Below, in pieces: positions 9,465 to 19,246 of a stretch of DNA of 48,333 nucleotides. The notes under the pieces were generated by a model that worked only from the letters and a program-made list of their open reading frames with translations, was not told where the DNA came from and searched no databases. The translations under genes and the position numbers were made by a program. The stretch's first letter is position 1, and every line of letters begins with the position of its first letter. Source of the stretch: Prevotella sp. (lineage in GTDB: Bacteria; Bacteroidota; Bacteroidia; Bacteroidales; Bacteroidaceae); the NCBI GenBank assembly GCA_022778905.1, contig JALFRV010000099.1:1-48333 (forward strand), read 5' to 3'.

Positions 9465-12400
9465 ATGAAGAAAACCCATCTATTGATGCTCCTGCTGGTC
9501 ATGTGTTTTGTAACACTGCCTTTGTCAGCGCAGAACGAGCGCATCAGCATGACATTCAACAATGAGACTCTTTCTTCAGCCCTGCGCCGGTTGGAGAAAG
9601 TCAGTAACTTCAAGATTTCGTTTGCCTACCGGGATGTGGAGCCTTACAAAGTGACCGGATACCTGAAAGACGCCTCATTGGAGAGCTTGCTGCAGTTCTT
9701 GCTTGAAGGCAAGCCTTTGGTCTATACGATCAAAGGCAGGATGGTGGATATCCGCCGGGGCGGTCGGCCGGGCCGTCAGCCGGTCGGGGCTGCAGCACGG
9801 GAGATTACCGGAACGGTCAAGGATGAGACCGGCGAACCGCTGCCGGGAGCCACGGTGGTCTGCGTCGGCGGCAGTGGCGAAGATAAGAACGCAGCTACGG
9901 CAACTGATGCAGACGGAAAGTTCAGAATGTTCGTCTCCGGAAAAACCAGCCGTCTGGAAATCTCGTTTGTCGGTTTTCAACAGAAGATCGTCAGTCTCAC
10001 AAATGCTTCCTCATATGCTATCATCATGGACCCTGATTCAAAAAACATTCAGGAAGTTGTCGTGACGGGTGTCGTTCCTAAGAGTAAACTCTCGTTTACG
10101 GGTTCAGCTTCACAGTTCTCAGGCGAAGAGCTCAAGTCGATCGGAGTGCAGAACCCGATAGCAAGTTTGAAAGCCCTCGATGCAACTTTCAACGTACTCG
10201 ACAACTCTTTCTATGGTTCCGATCCAAACCATTTGCCCGATATCAACATCCGAGGTAAGTCGAGTATATTGGGAATCAAGGATGAAGCGGCCAATGATCC
10301 GAACCAACCATTGTTCATTGTCGACGGTTTCGAATCAACCTTAGAAACAGTTTACAATATGGATATCAGCCGTATTGCATCCATGACTATTCTGAAAGAC
10401 GCAGCCTCGACAGCCATCTATGGGTCTAAGGCAGCTAATGGTGTAGTCGTAGTTGAAACAGTAAAACCACAGGCGGGCAAACTGCGCCTGTCATACAATG
10501 GATCTGTCGCCGTGTCCACACCCGATTTAAGTTCTTATAATCTCATGAATGCCTCTGAGAAACTGATGTTCGAGAAACTGGCAGGGCGCTATTCGACCAA
10601 CTCTGGTAACTGGAATGTTGATCGTGAAATATTGTTGAGCAATATTTATAATCAACGTTTGGCTGACGTGCAGAGCGGAGTTGATACCTATTGGTTGAGC
10701 GCCCCGCTGCGAACAGGTATCAACCACAAGCACAATGTTTATGCTGAAGGCGGACAAGGGGAATTCTTATTCGGTATCGGATTGAACTACAACGGCATCA
10801 GTGGTGTTATGAAAGAATCCAAGCGCAATGTCTATGGAGGATCCATCGATCTCACTTACCGTCTGAATAAGCTGCAATTCCAGAACCAGTTTGAAGCCTC
10901 TAAAACAGAGATCAATGATCCGATCGTGCCTTTCAGCACTTATGCCGGAGCCAATCCTTATTACCAAAAGACTGACAGTGATGGCAATATCTCGCGCTGG
11001 TTAGAATATTCCGACTTCACACATGCTGCTAACCCGCTGTATAATGCATCTCTTAACAGTAGGAACCAATCTTCCGGTCTTTACTTGAAGAACTATTTTA
11101 TCATCGAATATATGCCGGTTGAGAATCTGAAATTAAGAGGCAAGATTGGTATCACGCACCGAACGACCGACAAGGAGGTTTTTATCTCTCCTCAGAGCAC
11201 AACCTTTGAAAGCCTGGATGCTACCAAGCGAGGCTCGTTCACGGCAACAAACAGCAAGTCAACGACGTTCAACGGTGAGTTTACTGCTATCTATGCGAAA
11301 ATGATCCGGGCACATCGCTTCACAATGGCAACTGGTGGAACGGCATCGGAAGAGAAGGCATTGAACCAAGGCTACAGTGCTGTGGGCTTTCCGGAAGGCA
11401 ACTATACGTATCCCTCATTCTCGAATGGGTATCCAGATAACGGAACGCCAAGATATTATGAGACCGTATTCCGCACGACAAGTTTCTATGGAACGGTGAA
11501 CTATGCTTATGATCAGCGCTATTTGCTGGATCTGAACTATCGCCTGAGTGGATCGTCCGTGTTTGGCGCCAACAAACGTTTTATCAACACATGGTCCGTT
11601 GGTTTAGGGTGGAACTTGATGAATGAAAAGTTCTTCAAGCAGCATATTCGCGGCGTATCCATGTTGAAACTGCGCGCTTCAATCGGTAATCCGGGCAATC
11701 AGGACTTTAATTCGGCCGAAGCGCTCACAACCTATCGGTTCCTTTACAACAGTTTCAATTACTTCGGAACCAGCACGGTGCTTCAGCAATTGGGCAATCC
11801 TGACCTGAAATGGCAGACCACTCTCGACCGCAACTACGGCCTTGACCTGACAATGCTGCATGATCGACTGAGTTTGACATTTGATTATTATCAGAAGACA
11901 ACGGATCCTCTGCTCATCAATATCGGTGTCCCCCCATCAACTGGTGTTACAAACTGGTATACGAATTTAGGCAAGCAGAAAGCAAAAGGATATAGTGCCA
12001 CGGCAATCTACTATATATTTAGAAATATCAATCGCCGATTGATCTGGTCCGTGCGTGGTACTTTGCGGCATGATGACATTAAACTTGACGGAATTAACGG
12101 TCATTTAGATGACCTGAACAATACAGGAAAGGCACGTGATACAAAACGCTATTATGATGGTGCAGATCCCGATGCCATTTGGGCCGTGCAGTCTAAGGGT
12201 ATTGATCCGTCGAACGGAAAGGAGCTTTTCGTAAAGAAGGACGGTACGTATACGTATGATTTCACCTACGATGACGAGGTGATTGTAGGCAACAGTCGAT
12301 CAAAATTAGAAGGCTTCTTCAGTTCCAACTTCACCTATAAAGGCTTCACCGTGGGAGTAACATTCGGTTATAAGTTTGGCGGAAAAGCTTTCAACGAAGT

Positions 12401-12755
12401 GCTATATAATAAGGTTGAGAATATCTCAGGTGATATGTTGAACTTCAATCAGGATCGCCGTGCACTCTATGACCGTTGGCAACAACCTGGTGACATTGCT
12501 AAATTCAAGAACATAGCAAGCTCTGCCAATACGCCAATGTCATCTCGATTTGTTCAAAAGAACAACTCGTTCACACTTACTTCTTTGCAGTTGGGATATG
12601 ATTTCTATCAGATAGCTCATAAACTTGGCGTCCAGGCACTAAGATTATCGGCGTATATGAATGACTTGTTTTGGCTGACCTCAATCAAGATGGAACGAGG
12701 AACGGCTTATCCTTATGCACGCAATTTCACGTTAGCTTTATCGTTCACCCTCTAA
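9465..12755 (+). CDS. SusC/RagA TonB-dependent transporter with STN domain (module 2)
   Basis: The product is 1096 residues from ATG 9465, which begins a normal signal peptide (MKKTHLLMLLLVMCF, cleavage after LSAQ). An in-frame ATG at 9345 would add 40 residues without signal-peptide character and lies upstream of the promoter, so I reject it. The STN domain is at about 27-97 and the regulatory-like repeat at about 110-190 (ITGTVKDETGEPLPGATVV). The plug has LFIVDGFES and ILKDAASTAIYGSKAANGV, and the barrel ends FTLALSFTL. The gene leads a five-gene module (susC, susD, DUF4843, PKD-like, TlpA) with gaps of about 13 bases or less. Codon use is visibly more A/T-rich than in module 3. Confidence 0.95.
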   Translation: MKKTHLLMLLLVMCFVTLPLSAQNERISMTFNNETLSSALRRLEKVSNFKISFAYRDVEPYKVTGYLKDASLESLLQFLLEGKPLVYTIKGRMVDIRRGGRPGRQPVGAAAREITGTVKDETGEPLPGATVVCVGGSGEDKNAATATDADGKFRMFVSGKTSRLEISFVGFQQKIVSLTNASSYAIIMDPDSKNIQEVVVTGVVPKSKLSFTGSASQFSGEELKSIGVQNPIASLKALDATFNVLDNSFYGSDPNHLPDINIRGKSSILGIKDEAANDPNQPLFIVDGFESTLETVYNMDISRIASMTILKDAASTAIYGSKAANGVVVVETVKPQAGKLRLSYNGSVAVSTPDLSSYNLMNASEKLMFEKLAGRYSTNSGNWNVDREILLSNIYNQRLADVQSGVDTYWLSAPLRTGINHKHNVYAEGGQGEFLFGIGLNYNGISGVMKESKRNVYGGSIDLTYRLNKLQFQNQFEASKTEINDPIVPFSTYAGANPYYQKTDSDGNISRWLEYSDFTHAANPLYNASLNSRNQSSGLYLKNYFIIEYMPVENLKLRGKIGITHRTTDKEVFISPQSTTFESLDATKRGSFTATNSKSTTFNGEFTAIYAKMIRAHRFTMATGGTASEEKALNQGYSAVGFPEGNYTYPSFSNGYPDNGTPRYYETVFRTTSFYGTVNYAYDQRYLLDLNYRLSGSSVFGANKRFINTWSVGLGWNLMNEKFFKQHIRGVSMLKLRASIGNPGNQDFNSAEALTTYRFLYNSFNYFGTSTVLQQLGNPDLKWQTTLDRNYGLDLTMLHDRLSLTFDYYQKTTDPLLINIGVPPSTGVTNWYTNLGKQKAKGYSATAIYYIFRNINRRLIWSVRGTLRHDDIKLDGINGHLDDLNNTGKARDTKRYYDGADPDAIWAVQSKGIDPSNGKELFVKKDGTYTYDFTYDDEVIVGNSRSKLEGFFSSNFTYKGFTVGVTFGYKFGGKAFNEVLYNKVENISGDMLNFNQDRRALYDRWQQPGDIAKFKNIASSANTPMSSRFVQKNNSFTLTSLQLGYDFYQIAHKLGVQALRLSAYMNDLFWLTSIKMERGTAYPYARNFTLALSFTL

Positions 12756-12767
12756 CCCTATAAAGAA

Positions 12768-14264
12768 ATGAAAGTTTATAAACTATTTATAATAAGTCTG
12801 ATTGGTGGATTGTGCTTCGCAATGACAAGTTGCTCCGATTGGTTGGACTATACACCGAAAGACAAACAGACTGCCGAGCAGCAATTCAGCACGCGTGAAG
12901 GCTTTTACAATGCGGTGAATGGTGTCTACAATCTGGTAAGTAGCAACTCGCTGTATGGCTACAATCTCAGCTATGGGCCATTGGATCTTATGGGACAATG
13001 CTATTATGTGTCGGATGCGAACACCACCTCTTATGCTTTTCAGCAATACACATGGAACAACTCGGTGGTCGTATCAACCTTCTCATCTATATGGAACAGT
13101 GCTTATAACGCGATCCTGAACATCAATGTCATCTTGAAGGAACTTGACCAGCAGAATCATGTTCTTACGACGAAAGACTACTCGTTAATCAAGGGGGAAA
13201 TGATAGCGTTGCGCGCATTCCTACACTTTGATTTACTCAGACTCTTCGGTCCTGTCTACTCGAAGGATCCTAAAGCTCCCAGCATACCGTTCAATGACGG
13301 CGTCCAAGCACTCAGACGGGACCGTCTGCCTGCTAACGAGCTGATAAATGACAAACTTATTCCTGATCTGACGAATGCCCAACAGCTTCTGGGCGAAGCG
13401 GATCCCGTCATTGCCGACGGTGTGTTGAACACCGATGGAGGTGAAAAGGGCAATCGGCTGAGATACCGTCAGCTCCGGTTCAATTATTATGCCGCCTGTC
13501 TCCTGAAAGCCAGAATCTATCTCTGGGTGGCTGACTATGATAACGCGTTGGCCGAGGCAAAGAAAATCACCGACGACCAACAAGTGTCGCAGTGGTTCCC
13601 GTTTGTCGACCCAAGTCGTCTGTTGGCCAACAACACCAATCCCGACCGCCTCTTCTCTACCGAGTGTCTGTTCGGCTATTACATGAAGAATATTTCGAGC
13701 ATCTACACCAGTTATTTCAGCGGGACATTGGATGCGACCAACATTCTCCAGCCACGTAAGGGATACATCGAGAGCCTTTTCTCTTCCTCTGCCGATTTCC
13801 GGCGGCAGACATCCTGGACGGGTTCGATGTCTACAACTGGCAGTGAGTATGACTTTATCAAGTATAAGGGCTTTACTGCGAATTCGGAGGCTCCTGAATT
13901 CTGGGCAACTTTTTTCGGCTTGATGCGCATCAGTGAGGCCTATTATATTGCTGCTGAATGCTGTCTGCAGAAAGCCGATATGTCCAATGCCTTGAATTAC
14001 CTTAACACCATACTGAAAGCGCGTGGTCTTGAAGGGCTGGCCGACAAGGCCACTGCGGCTGAGATTCTGAAGGAGATCAAGATGGAATACCTGCGTGAAA
14101 TGCGTGGTGAGGGTCAGATATTTTTCCTTCATAAACGTTTCTTCCAAGGTTTCGGATCCTCGAACAAGGGAGAGCCAGACTTGAATGGCGCCCAAACTAT
14201 CAGATACGACTATCCTTCGGTGGAACGGTATGTCATCCCAATCCCATCCAATGAAACAAATTAA
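12768..14264 (+). CDS. SusD/RagB-family substrate-binding lipoprotein (module 2)
   Basis: The 498-residue protein starts with a lipoprotein signal ending FAMTSC (Cys22), then SDWLDYTPKDKQTAEQQFSTREGF. The C-terminal region has ISEAYYIAAECCLQKADMSNALNYLN and MEYLREMRGEGQIFFLHKRFF, as in other SusD proteins. The gene starts 12 bases after the susC stop. It would form the ligand-binding lid on SusC2. It ends VIPIPSNETN, a shortened version of the usual SusD tail. Confidence 0.95.
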   Translation: MKVYKLFIISLIGGLCFAMTSCSDWLDYTPKDKQTAEQQFSTREGFYNAVNGVYNLVSSNSLYGYNLSYGPLDLMGQCYYVSDANTTSYAFQQYTWNNSVVVSTFSSIWNSAYNAILNINVILKELDQQNHVLTTKDYSLIKGEMIALRAFLHFDLLRLFGPVYSKDPKAPSIPFNDGVQALRRDRLPANELINDKLIPDLTNAQQLLGEADPVIADGVLNTDGGEKGNRLRYRQLRFNYYAACLLKARIYLWVADYDNALAEAKKITDDQQVSQWFPFVDPSRLLANNTNPDRLFSTECLFGYYMKNISSIYTSYFSGTLDATNILQPRKGYIESLFSSSADFRRQTSWTGSMSTTGSEYDFIKYKGFTANSEAPEFWATFFGLMRISEAYYIAAECCLQKADMSNALNYLNTILKARGLEGLADKATAAEILKEIKMEYLREMRGEGQIFFLHKRFFQGFGSSNKGEPDLNGAQTIRYDYPSVERYVIPIPSNETN

Positions 14265-14276
14265 TGCTAAAAACGT

Positions 14277-15125
14277 ATGAAAACGAGACATATAAACGCA
14301 AGGTTCCTGTTTCTGATACTTGTCTTGGCATTAGTCTCCTGTGCTGAAGACGAGATCAAGACCTATGATGGTATCAAGTCCGGATTGATGATCCAGGAAA
14401 TCAGATCGTATGATCAATATGGGAACCCCGTAGCCTATCAGGATTCCATATCCTATTCTTTTGCCGGAGCCAAGGATGATACCAAGCTCATGAGGGCGCG
14501 ATTGATCGTCAAGACTATTGGTCCGACGGTCGATTATCCCAGACCTTATATTCTCAATGTTGTGACTGAAGAGACAACTGCAGTATTAGACGCAGACTTC
14601 AACTTGAGCGGAAACGATTTCATCGTGCGCCCTTATCAGGCTTCCGATACGGTGTACATCACGCTGCTCCGCACTGCAAAGCTTCACAGGCAAACCCTGA
14701 GAATCAAGGTGAAAATCGAACCTAATGAATTCTTTGAGATACCTATCCTGACTTATAAGAACTCATCTTCATGGAGCGTTGACGGACCTACGAACAGCGC
14801 CACATCCTATCTGATCAAGTTTGACGAGAAATATAAGCAGCCTTTCTATTGGACCTACTTCGGCAAGAGATATTTCGGTACGTTTTCTTCGGCCAAGTTT
14901 ATAGAATTGAACAAGGTAATGGGCTGGACACTCGACGATTGGAATAAAGCCGGGCAATCAGGATCCAAGGTAGCCGGAGGAAAGTTCGACTTTGCAGCAC
15001 GTGCATTGCAGAAGCACCTGCAAAGTCTGGCCGACGCCGGCACACCTGTGCTTGACGATGATGGAAAGTACATGCAGCTGGCTAATGCTTATGCGGTTGA
15101 TTACTCCAAGTATGACAATAATTAA
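14277..15125 (+). CDS. DUF4843-type lipoprotein of module 2
   Basis: The 282-residue product has a lipoprotein signal with lipobox ALVSC and the mature start CAEDEIKTYDGIKSGLMIQ. Its place between susD and the PKD-like lipoprotein, 12 and 9 bases away, and its overall layout match the DUF4843 proteins at 1591 and 25013. There is no catalytic motif. It is probably exposed on the surface as part of the uptake complex, on gene order and family habit rather than any direct motif. Confidence 0.75.
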   Translation: MKTRHINARFLFLILVLALVSCAEDEIKTYDGIKSGLMIQEIRSYDQYGNPVAYQDSISYSFAGAKDDTKLMRARLIVKTIGPTVDYPRPYILNVVTEETTAVLDADFNLSGNDFIVRPYQASDTVYITLLRTAKLHRQTLRIKVKIEPNEFFEIPILTYKNSSSWSVDGPTNSATSYLIKFDEKYKQPFYWTYFGKRYFGTFSSAKFIELNKVMGWTLDDWNKAGQSGSKVAGGKFDFAARALQKHLQSLADAGTPVLDDDGKYMQLANAYAVDYSKYDNN

Positions 15126-15134
15126 GGAAAGATT

Positions 15135-16733
15135 ATGAGACCAAGATTGAGATACGTTACCATGGCAGCAGTCATGAGCCTCCTTTGCACCTCATGCTAC
15201 GAGGATAAGGGGAATTATACTTATACAGAAAAGGATATCATCACGATCACCCTCCCTGATGATATCAAGGCAATGTCGCATGCCGAATATCTGAACATCA
15301 ACCCGACGATCCACTCGTCGGTCAACGGGACTATCGATGCCGACAATACGGACTATGAGTACGGATGCCGACTGAATTATCCTTGGTATAATGCAGAAGA
15401 GGGAAAGAACGAGCAATGGATAGACATAGACTCTACCCGTAGTAAGGATGTGAAGTTCTTTGCCAATCTTCCTGCAGGTACCTATAAGATATGGTACTGG
15501 GTCAAGAGCAAATCTACCGGCGTTACAACTAACGCCCAAGGCATCGTGAAAGTGCTTTCATCCACCTATCAGGGATGGATGGTGCTGAACAATGTAGGTG
15601 CAGACAATACGGTCAGACTTGACATGATCTCGCAGGATTCGAAAGGAAACGTCAGCATTGCGCGCAATCTTTTGGGAAGCAAGGCACCGAAGTTGACCGG
15701 CGGAACACAACTCGTGCTCAATCCCAGTAAATATGTTAACGGTGAAAGTATCTTCCTGTTGAGCCGGTCGGGAGGCTTTCGGCTGAATGTAAACGATCTG
15801 CAGACGACCGTGGGCGATGACATGAAGTTGAATGATTTCATTCTTCCCTCCACACCGGGGCAACCCGTCAGTATGCTTATTGTGAACAACGGCAGTTCCG
15901 TCGGGCCTACGTCAAGACTGACGGTGACCGACATCGGGAATGCCTATGCTATCACCAGCAACACTTCCGGTGCTTCGTTCGAAAATCCCATCAACACCGA
16001 GAAGCGCGATGCGGAGCCCGTTTTCCAAGTGTCACCGATGATGGGCACCAGCATGGCACGCCCCGGAAACTCATCGTGCGCCTTACTCTATGATGTCACA
16101 AACAAGCGGTTCTTAGGATGGAACTATCGTGCTAACGACAATCACATCACTTTCCCGCTCAATGATCCCGAAGGCTCTTTGAAGAAATTCTCTTATCAGA
16201 CCGGCATGGAACTCATTGCGATGAAATGCACGCGCTATTCTGATGGATTGGTCTATTCCGTCCTGCAGGATGATCAGAAAAAGCGTCATGTCTACGGCAT
16301 CAACCTCTCGGGAAGCAAGTTCAATCAGGAGTCGAAATACGAAGACATCACTGCCGAGCATTTTAACGATGCCACTGACTATGCCTTTCATTCCCAGTTT
16401 CCATTGATGTTCTATTATTATGGCAACAAAGTCTATTCCTACAACTTAGGCACAGGCGCCCTGAGTGATGTCCTGACCTTAGATGCTTCGGAGACCGTGA
16501 CCATGATCAAGTTCAACCTCTTCATGAATATGCAGCTGTCCGACCTCAATGACAATAGCGACGAATTTCTCGGCAAGCAGTATCAGCTGATCGTTGCATC
16601 GACTACGGGGGCGGCTGATGGTGGTGTCATTCGCCTCTATAAGGTGGACCCCACGGGCAAGATGTCCAAGGCTGAAGAGTATAAGGGATTTGGAAAAGTG
16701 GTAGATGTCACTTACAGGGAGCGTAGAAAATAA
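15135..16733 (+). CDS. PKD-like family surface lipoprotein (module 2)
   Basis: The 532-residue protein has a lipoprotein signal ending SLLCTSC and the family signature CYEDKGNYTY directly after it. The first 130 residues or so fit a PKD-like fold with LNYPWYNAEE and TYKIWYWVKSKSTGV. The remainder carries repeated short beta-rich segments (GWMVLNNVGADNTVRLDMIS, LLYDVTNKRFLGW), which could be a propeller; that is inference. It overlaps the next gene at TAATG if that gene starts at 16733. It is likely one of two accessory lipoproteins that cap the SusC/SusD complex. Confidence 0.88.
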   Translation: MRPRLRYVTMAAVMSLLCTSCYEDKGNYTYTEKDIITITLPDDIKAMSHAEYLNINPTIHSSVNGTIDADNTDYEYGCRLNYPWYNAEEGKNEQWIDIDSTRSKDVKFFANLPAGTYKIWYWVKSKSTGVTTNAQGIVKVLSSTYQGWMVLNNVGADNTVRLDMISQDSKGNVSIARNLLGSKAPKLTGGTQLVLNPSKYVNGESIFLLSRSGGFRLNVNDLQTTVGDDMKLNDFILPSTPGQPVSMLIVNNGSSVGPTSRLTVTDIGNAYAITSNTSGASFENPINTEKRDAEPVFQVSPMMGTSMARPGNSSCALLYDVTNKRFLGWNYRANDNHITFPLNDPEGSLKKFSYQTGMELIAMKCTRYSDGLVYSVLQDDQKKRHVYGINLSGSKFNQESKYEDITAEHFNDATDYAFHSQFPLMFYYYGNKVYSYNLGTGALSDVLTLDASETVTMIKFNLFMNMQLSDLNDNSDEFLGKQYQLIVASTTGAADGGVIRLYKVDPTGKMSKAEEYKGFGKVVDVTYRERRK

Positions 16734-16765
16734 TGATATTACGTTATCATCAAAGGAGCAGAAGA

Positions 16766-17884
16766 ATGATCATGAAAGGGATAGTCAATGTCTTGCTTTT
16801 CCTGTTGTCACAGAGCGTGTCGGCAATACCATTGATCCGGCAGTATTCCCTTGAGGGCAATCTGCCTGCCTCTGTGAATGGCACAAAGATCTATCTGATG
16901 TTGAACGGCACCGGCAATCGTACACCTGTCGACTCAATGGTTGTTGTCAATGGGGCATTCCGCTTCGTCGGGAACACCGGACACATGGATGTTGCCACCG
17001 TTTATTCCAATGAGAAAGGCAAGATCGTGCAGGCTGTCGTCGGTGAAGGACCGGTCAAAGTGACCTGCCAAGGTGACCGGCTGCGCATTGCGGGCGGACA
17101 CAACAACCAACTGCTCCAGGCATATCAGGACAGTTTGGATGTGCTGGACGACCTGCGGTCGCAAATTCAATTAGATGCATTGCTGGCTGAATACCGTAAG
17201 CAGGATATTTCCGACGAACGCCGTGTGCAGATCATGCGTATCTATAATGACTTCAGAAAGCGCAGGGTTGCGCTCACGAAAACATTGATCGAACAGAATA
17301 TAGACAACATCGTGGGGGCCTACATCTTCAGCAATTCATACAACCTCTACAAAGAGAATATGCGTGAAGCGCTGATCGAGAAGGCCGGTCGAGACTTCCA
17401 GGAATATCCCCCGGTGCAAAGGATTAAAAGGAAGTTGGAGTCAACAAAGAAACGTCGGGCAGGCAACAGATATATTGATTTCGCCATGCCGGATGTCCAA
17501 GGAAGGGGGCATCGACTCTCCGAATTCGTCAGACCTGGCAAATACATCCTGCTTGATTTCTGGGCTTCGTGGTGCGGACCATGCAGGGCGGAAATGCCCC
17601 ACCTTAAGTCGGTCTACGAAAGGTTTCATCCCAAAGGGCTTGAAGTGATCGGCATATCGCTTGACAATAAGAAAGAAGCATGGACGGAAGCCATTCGGAA
17701 ACTTGACTTGCCGTGGATCCAACTCTCCGATCTGCAAGGTTGGAAGAACGCGGCTGCCCGGCAATACGGCGTGACGGGAATACCCTGTACGGTGTTGATA
17801 GGGCCTGACGGTGTCATTGTGGGAAGTGATCTGCGCAGTATAGAGCTGTCAAGGAAATTAGAAACCTTGTTCAAAGGTAGGTGA
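16766..17884 (+). CDS. TlpA-like periplasmic thioredoxin with N-terminal DUF4369-like region (module 2)
   Basis: The C-terminal 140 residues are a thioredoxin fold with the active site FWASWCGPCRAEMPH, followed by the cis-Pro loop GVTGIPCTVLIGPDG. The N-terminal half (YSLEGNLPASVNGTKIYLML onward) resembles DUF4369. A signal peptide is present (MKGIVNVLLFLLSQSVSA), so the enzyme acts in the periplasm or at the outer membrane. I chose 16766 because AAAGGAG lies 7-14 bases upstream; ATG 16733 (overlapping the previous stop) and ATG 16772 are alternatives. It may keep Cys residues of imported substrates or of neighbouring lipoproteins reduced. It is the last gene of module 2. Confidence 0.9.
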   Translation: MIMKGIVNVLLFLLSQSVSAIPLIRQYSLEGNLPASVNGTKIYLMLNGTGNRTPVDSMVVVNGAFRFVGNTGHMDVATVYSNEKGKIVQAVVGEGPVKVTCQGDRLRIAGGHNNQLLQAYQDSLDVLDDLRSQIQLDALLAEYRKQDISDERRVQIMRIYNDFRKRRVALTKTLIEQNIDNIVGAYIFSNSYNLYKENMREALIEKAGRDFQEYPPVQRIKRKLESTKKRRAGNRYIDFAMPDVQGRGHRLSEFVRPGKYILLDFWASWCGPCRAEMPHLKSVYERFHPKGLEVIGISLDNKKEAWTEAIRKLDLPWIQLSDLQGWKNAAARQYGVTGIPCTVLIGPDGVIVGSDLRSIELSRKLETLFKGR

Positions 17885-17992
17885 CAGTTCTGCTTCCTGC
17901 ACCGTCCGGGTGAAATGCTGACAGTGATCTGCGGAGCGGAAGACCGGACCCAAGAACGAAAAGTAGACAGGTGACATGCGCCGATCCCGGCA

Positions 17993-18074
17993 GGCAAGGG
18001 TCTGCGCCTTGCCAGGAGGGAAAGGAAGAGGAAAGGTGAATGAACGTAACCTGTCTCTTGCTTTCCCCCTTTTT
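17993..18074 (+). terminator. Possible terminator region after module 2
   Basis: A 7-bp hairpin GGCAAGG/CCTTGCC lies at 17993-18013 without a T-run. Further on, GGGAAAG (18018) can pair with CTTTCCC (18061-18067), which runs into CCTTTTTGATTTTT. The loop is long, so efficiency is doubtful. The region separates module 2 from the convergent fecR2, whose stop is at 18102. Confidence 0.35.
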
Positions 18075-18101
18075 GATTTTTGGTAATGGCAAGTCTTATG
18101 C

Positions 18102-19202
18102 TTACTGCACCTCTATCCGGTTGCCGGTCTTCGTCACCCGGACGCGTTCCATCTGGTTGAGCATCTGCAGGATGTGGTCGATGGTGGAGGAACGTTCGGC
18201 CACAAAGTGGATCTTGTAATGGAGGAGGGAGGTGTCGAGGAATGCGACGTCGCAGTTGTAGTTGCGCCCTATGTCGCGCATGACCTGCAGGAGGTCCACG
18301 TTGTCATAGTAGAGAAAGCCGTCGCGCCAGTAGGTATAGCGGTCGATGTCGGTGGCGGAGACGGTCTGCGTGCCGTCTTCGGCGATGCGGGTCTGCTGTC
18401 CGGGCGTGATCGTGAGCTGCTGGCGGGGCGTGGAGACGCTCACGCTGCCGCTGATGAGGGTCACCTCCGGCTGCTCGTGGGGGTTGGCCTTGATGTAGAA
18501 TTCGGTCCCGAGCACGGTGGTCTTCATCTTTTCGGTGCGGACGATGAAGGGATGCCGCGCATCGTGGGCTACGTCGAAGTAGGCCTCGCCGTCGAGTTCG
18601 ACGGTGCGGTTGCCGCCTGCGAAGGTGGTGGGAAAGGTGAGACGGCTGTCGGCGTTGAGATAGACGCGGGTGCCGTCGGCCAGCTTCACCCGGTAGGTGT
18701 TGCCCTTGGGGATGGTGATCGTGAGTGATTCGGAAGTGGTGGCGAGGTCGAGCGCGTCCACTTCCTGCTGCCGGTTGGCAGGCAAGGTGACGCGGGTGCC
18801 GTTGCTGCGTGTGAGGGCCACGGCCCGGGGATGTGTGTCGGCGTGATAGACGAGGCCCGGTGTGGTCTTGGCGAGGGTCTGCTCTGCTTTCCGCCCGCCG
18901 GTCTTGGGGCGCAGGATGATGACGGCGACGGCGATGGCGGCTGCCGCCATCAGGGCGTAGCGCACGGCGGTGAGCCAGCGGGGCTGGCGGGGGGCTGCCG
19001 GCTGGTCGGCCTGCTGCCGGTGGGCCTTCATGAAGCGGCGGTATTCGGCGTCGATGTCCACGGGGGTCCGTTCTGCACGCAACACTTGCCCGGCGGCAAA
19101 GAGGTTGCGCTGGGCTTCGGTCTCTTCGGGTGTCATCGGCTGCTGCGGCAGCGGGTCGAAGCGGTCCGTTCGGGTGTCGGTGTTTGCTGGTTCGTGTTTC
19201 AT
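18102..19202 (-). CDS. FecR-type anti-sigma factor (FecR2)
   Basis: The product is 366 residues from ATG 19202 (MKHEPANTDTRTDRFDPL). The frame stays open upstream to 19652, but that part is antisense-frame sequence of the sigma gene and is not real. A cytoplasmic segment of about 95 residues precedes a transmembrane helix (YALMAAAAIAVAVIIL). The FecR core has LADGTRVYLNADSRLTFPTTF, GEAYFDVAHDARHPF and TTVLGTEFYI. The C-terminal DUF4974 domain starts near YTYWRDGFLYYDNVDL. It follows the sigma gene by 44 bases and shares its operon. It lies convergent to module 2 and divergent from module 3. Confidence 0.93.
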   Translation of the reverse strand: MKHEPANTDTRTDRFDPLPQQPMTPEETEAQRNLFAAGQVLRAERTPVDIDAEYRRFMKAHRQQADQPAAPRQPRWLTAVRYALMAAAAIAVAVIILRPKTGGRKAEQTLAKTTPGLVYHADTHPRAVALTRSNGTRVTLPANRQQEVDALDLATTSESLTITIPKGNTYRVKLADGTRVYLNADSRLTFPTTFAGGNRTVELDGEAYFDVAHDARHPFIVRTEKMKTTVLGTEFYIKANPHEQPEVTLISGSVSVSTPRQQLTITPGQQTRIAEDGTQTVSATDIDRYTYWRDGFLYYDNVDLLQVMRDIGRNYNCDVAFLDTSLLHYKIHFVAERSSTIDHILQMLNQMERVRVTKTGNRIEVQ

Positions 19203-19246
19203 CTTCGTATTATAATACTTTTTCGGAGGGCAAAAGGTTACGCTTT

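Noticed and set aside
18047..18072. A further GTAACC near the end of module 2 (18047)
   Set aside because: No YGTW at the right spacing, and it points into the end of a convergent gene rather than toward a start codon.
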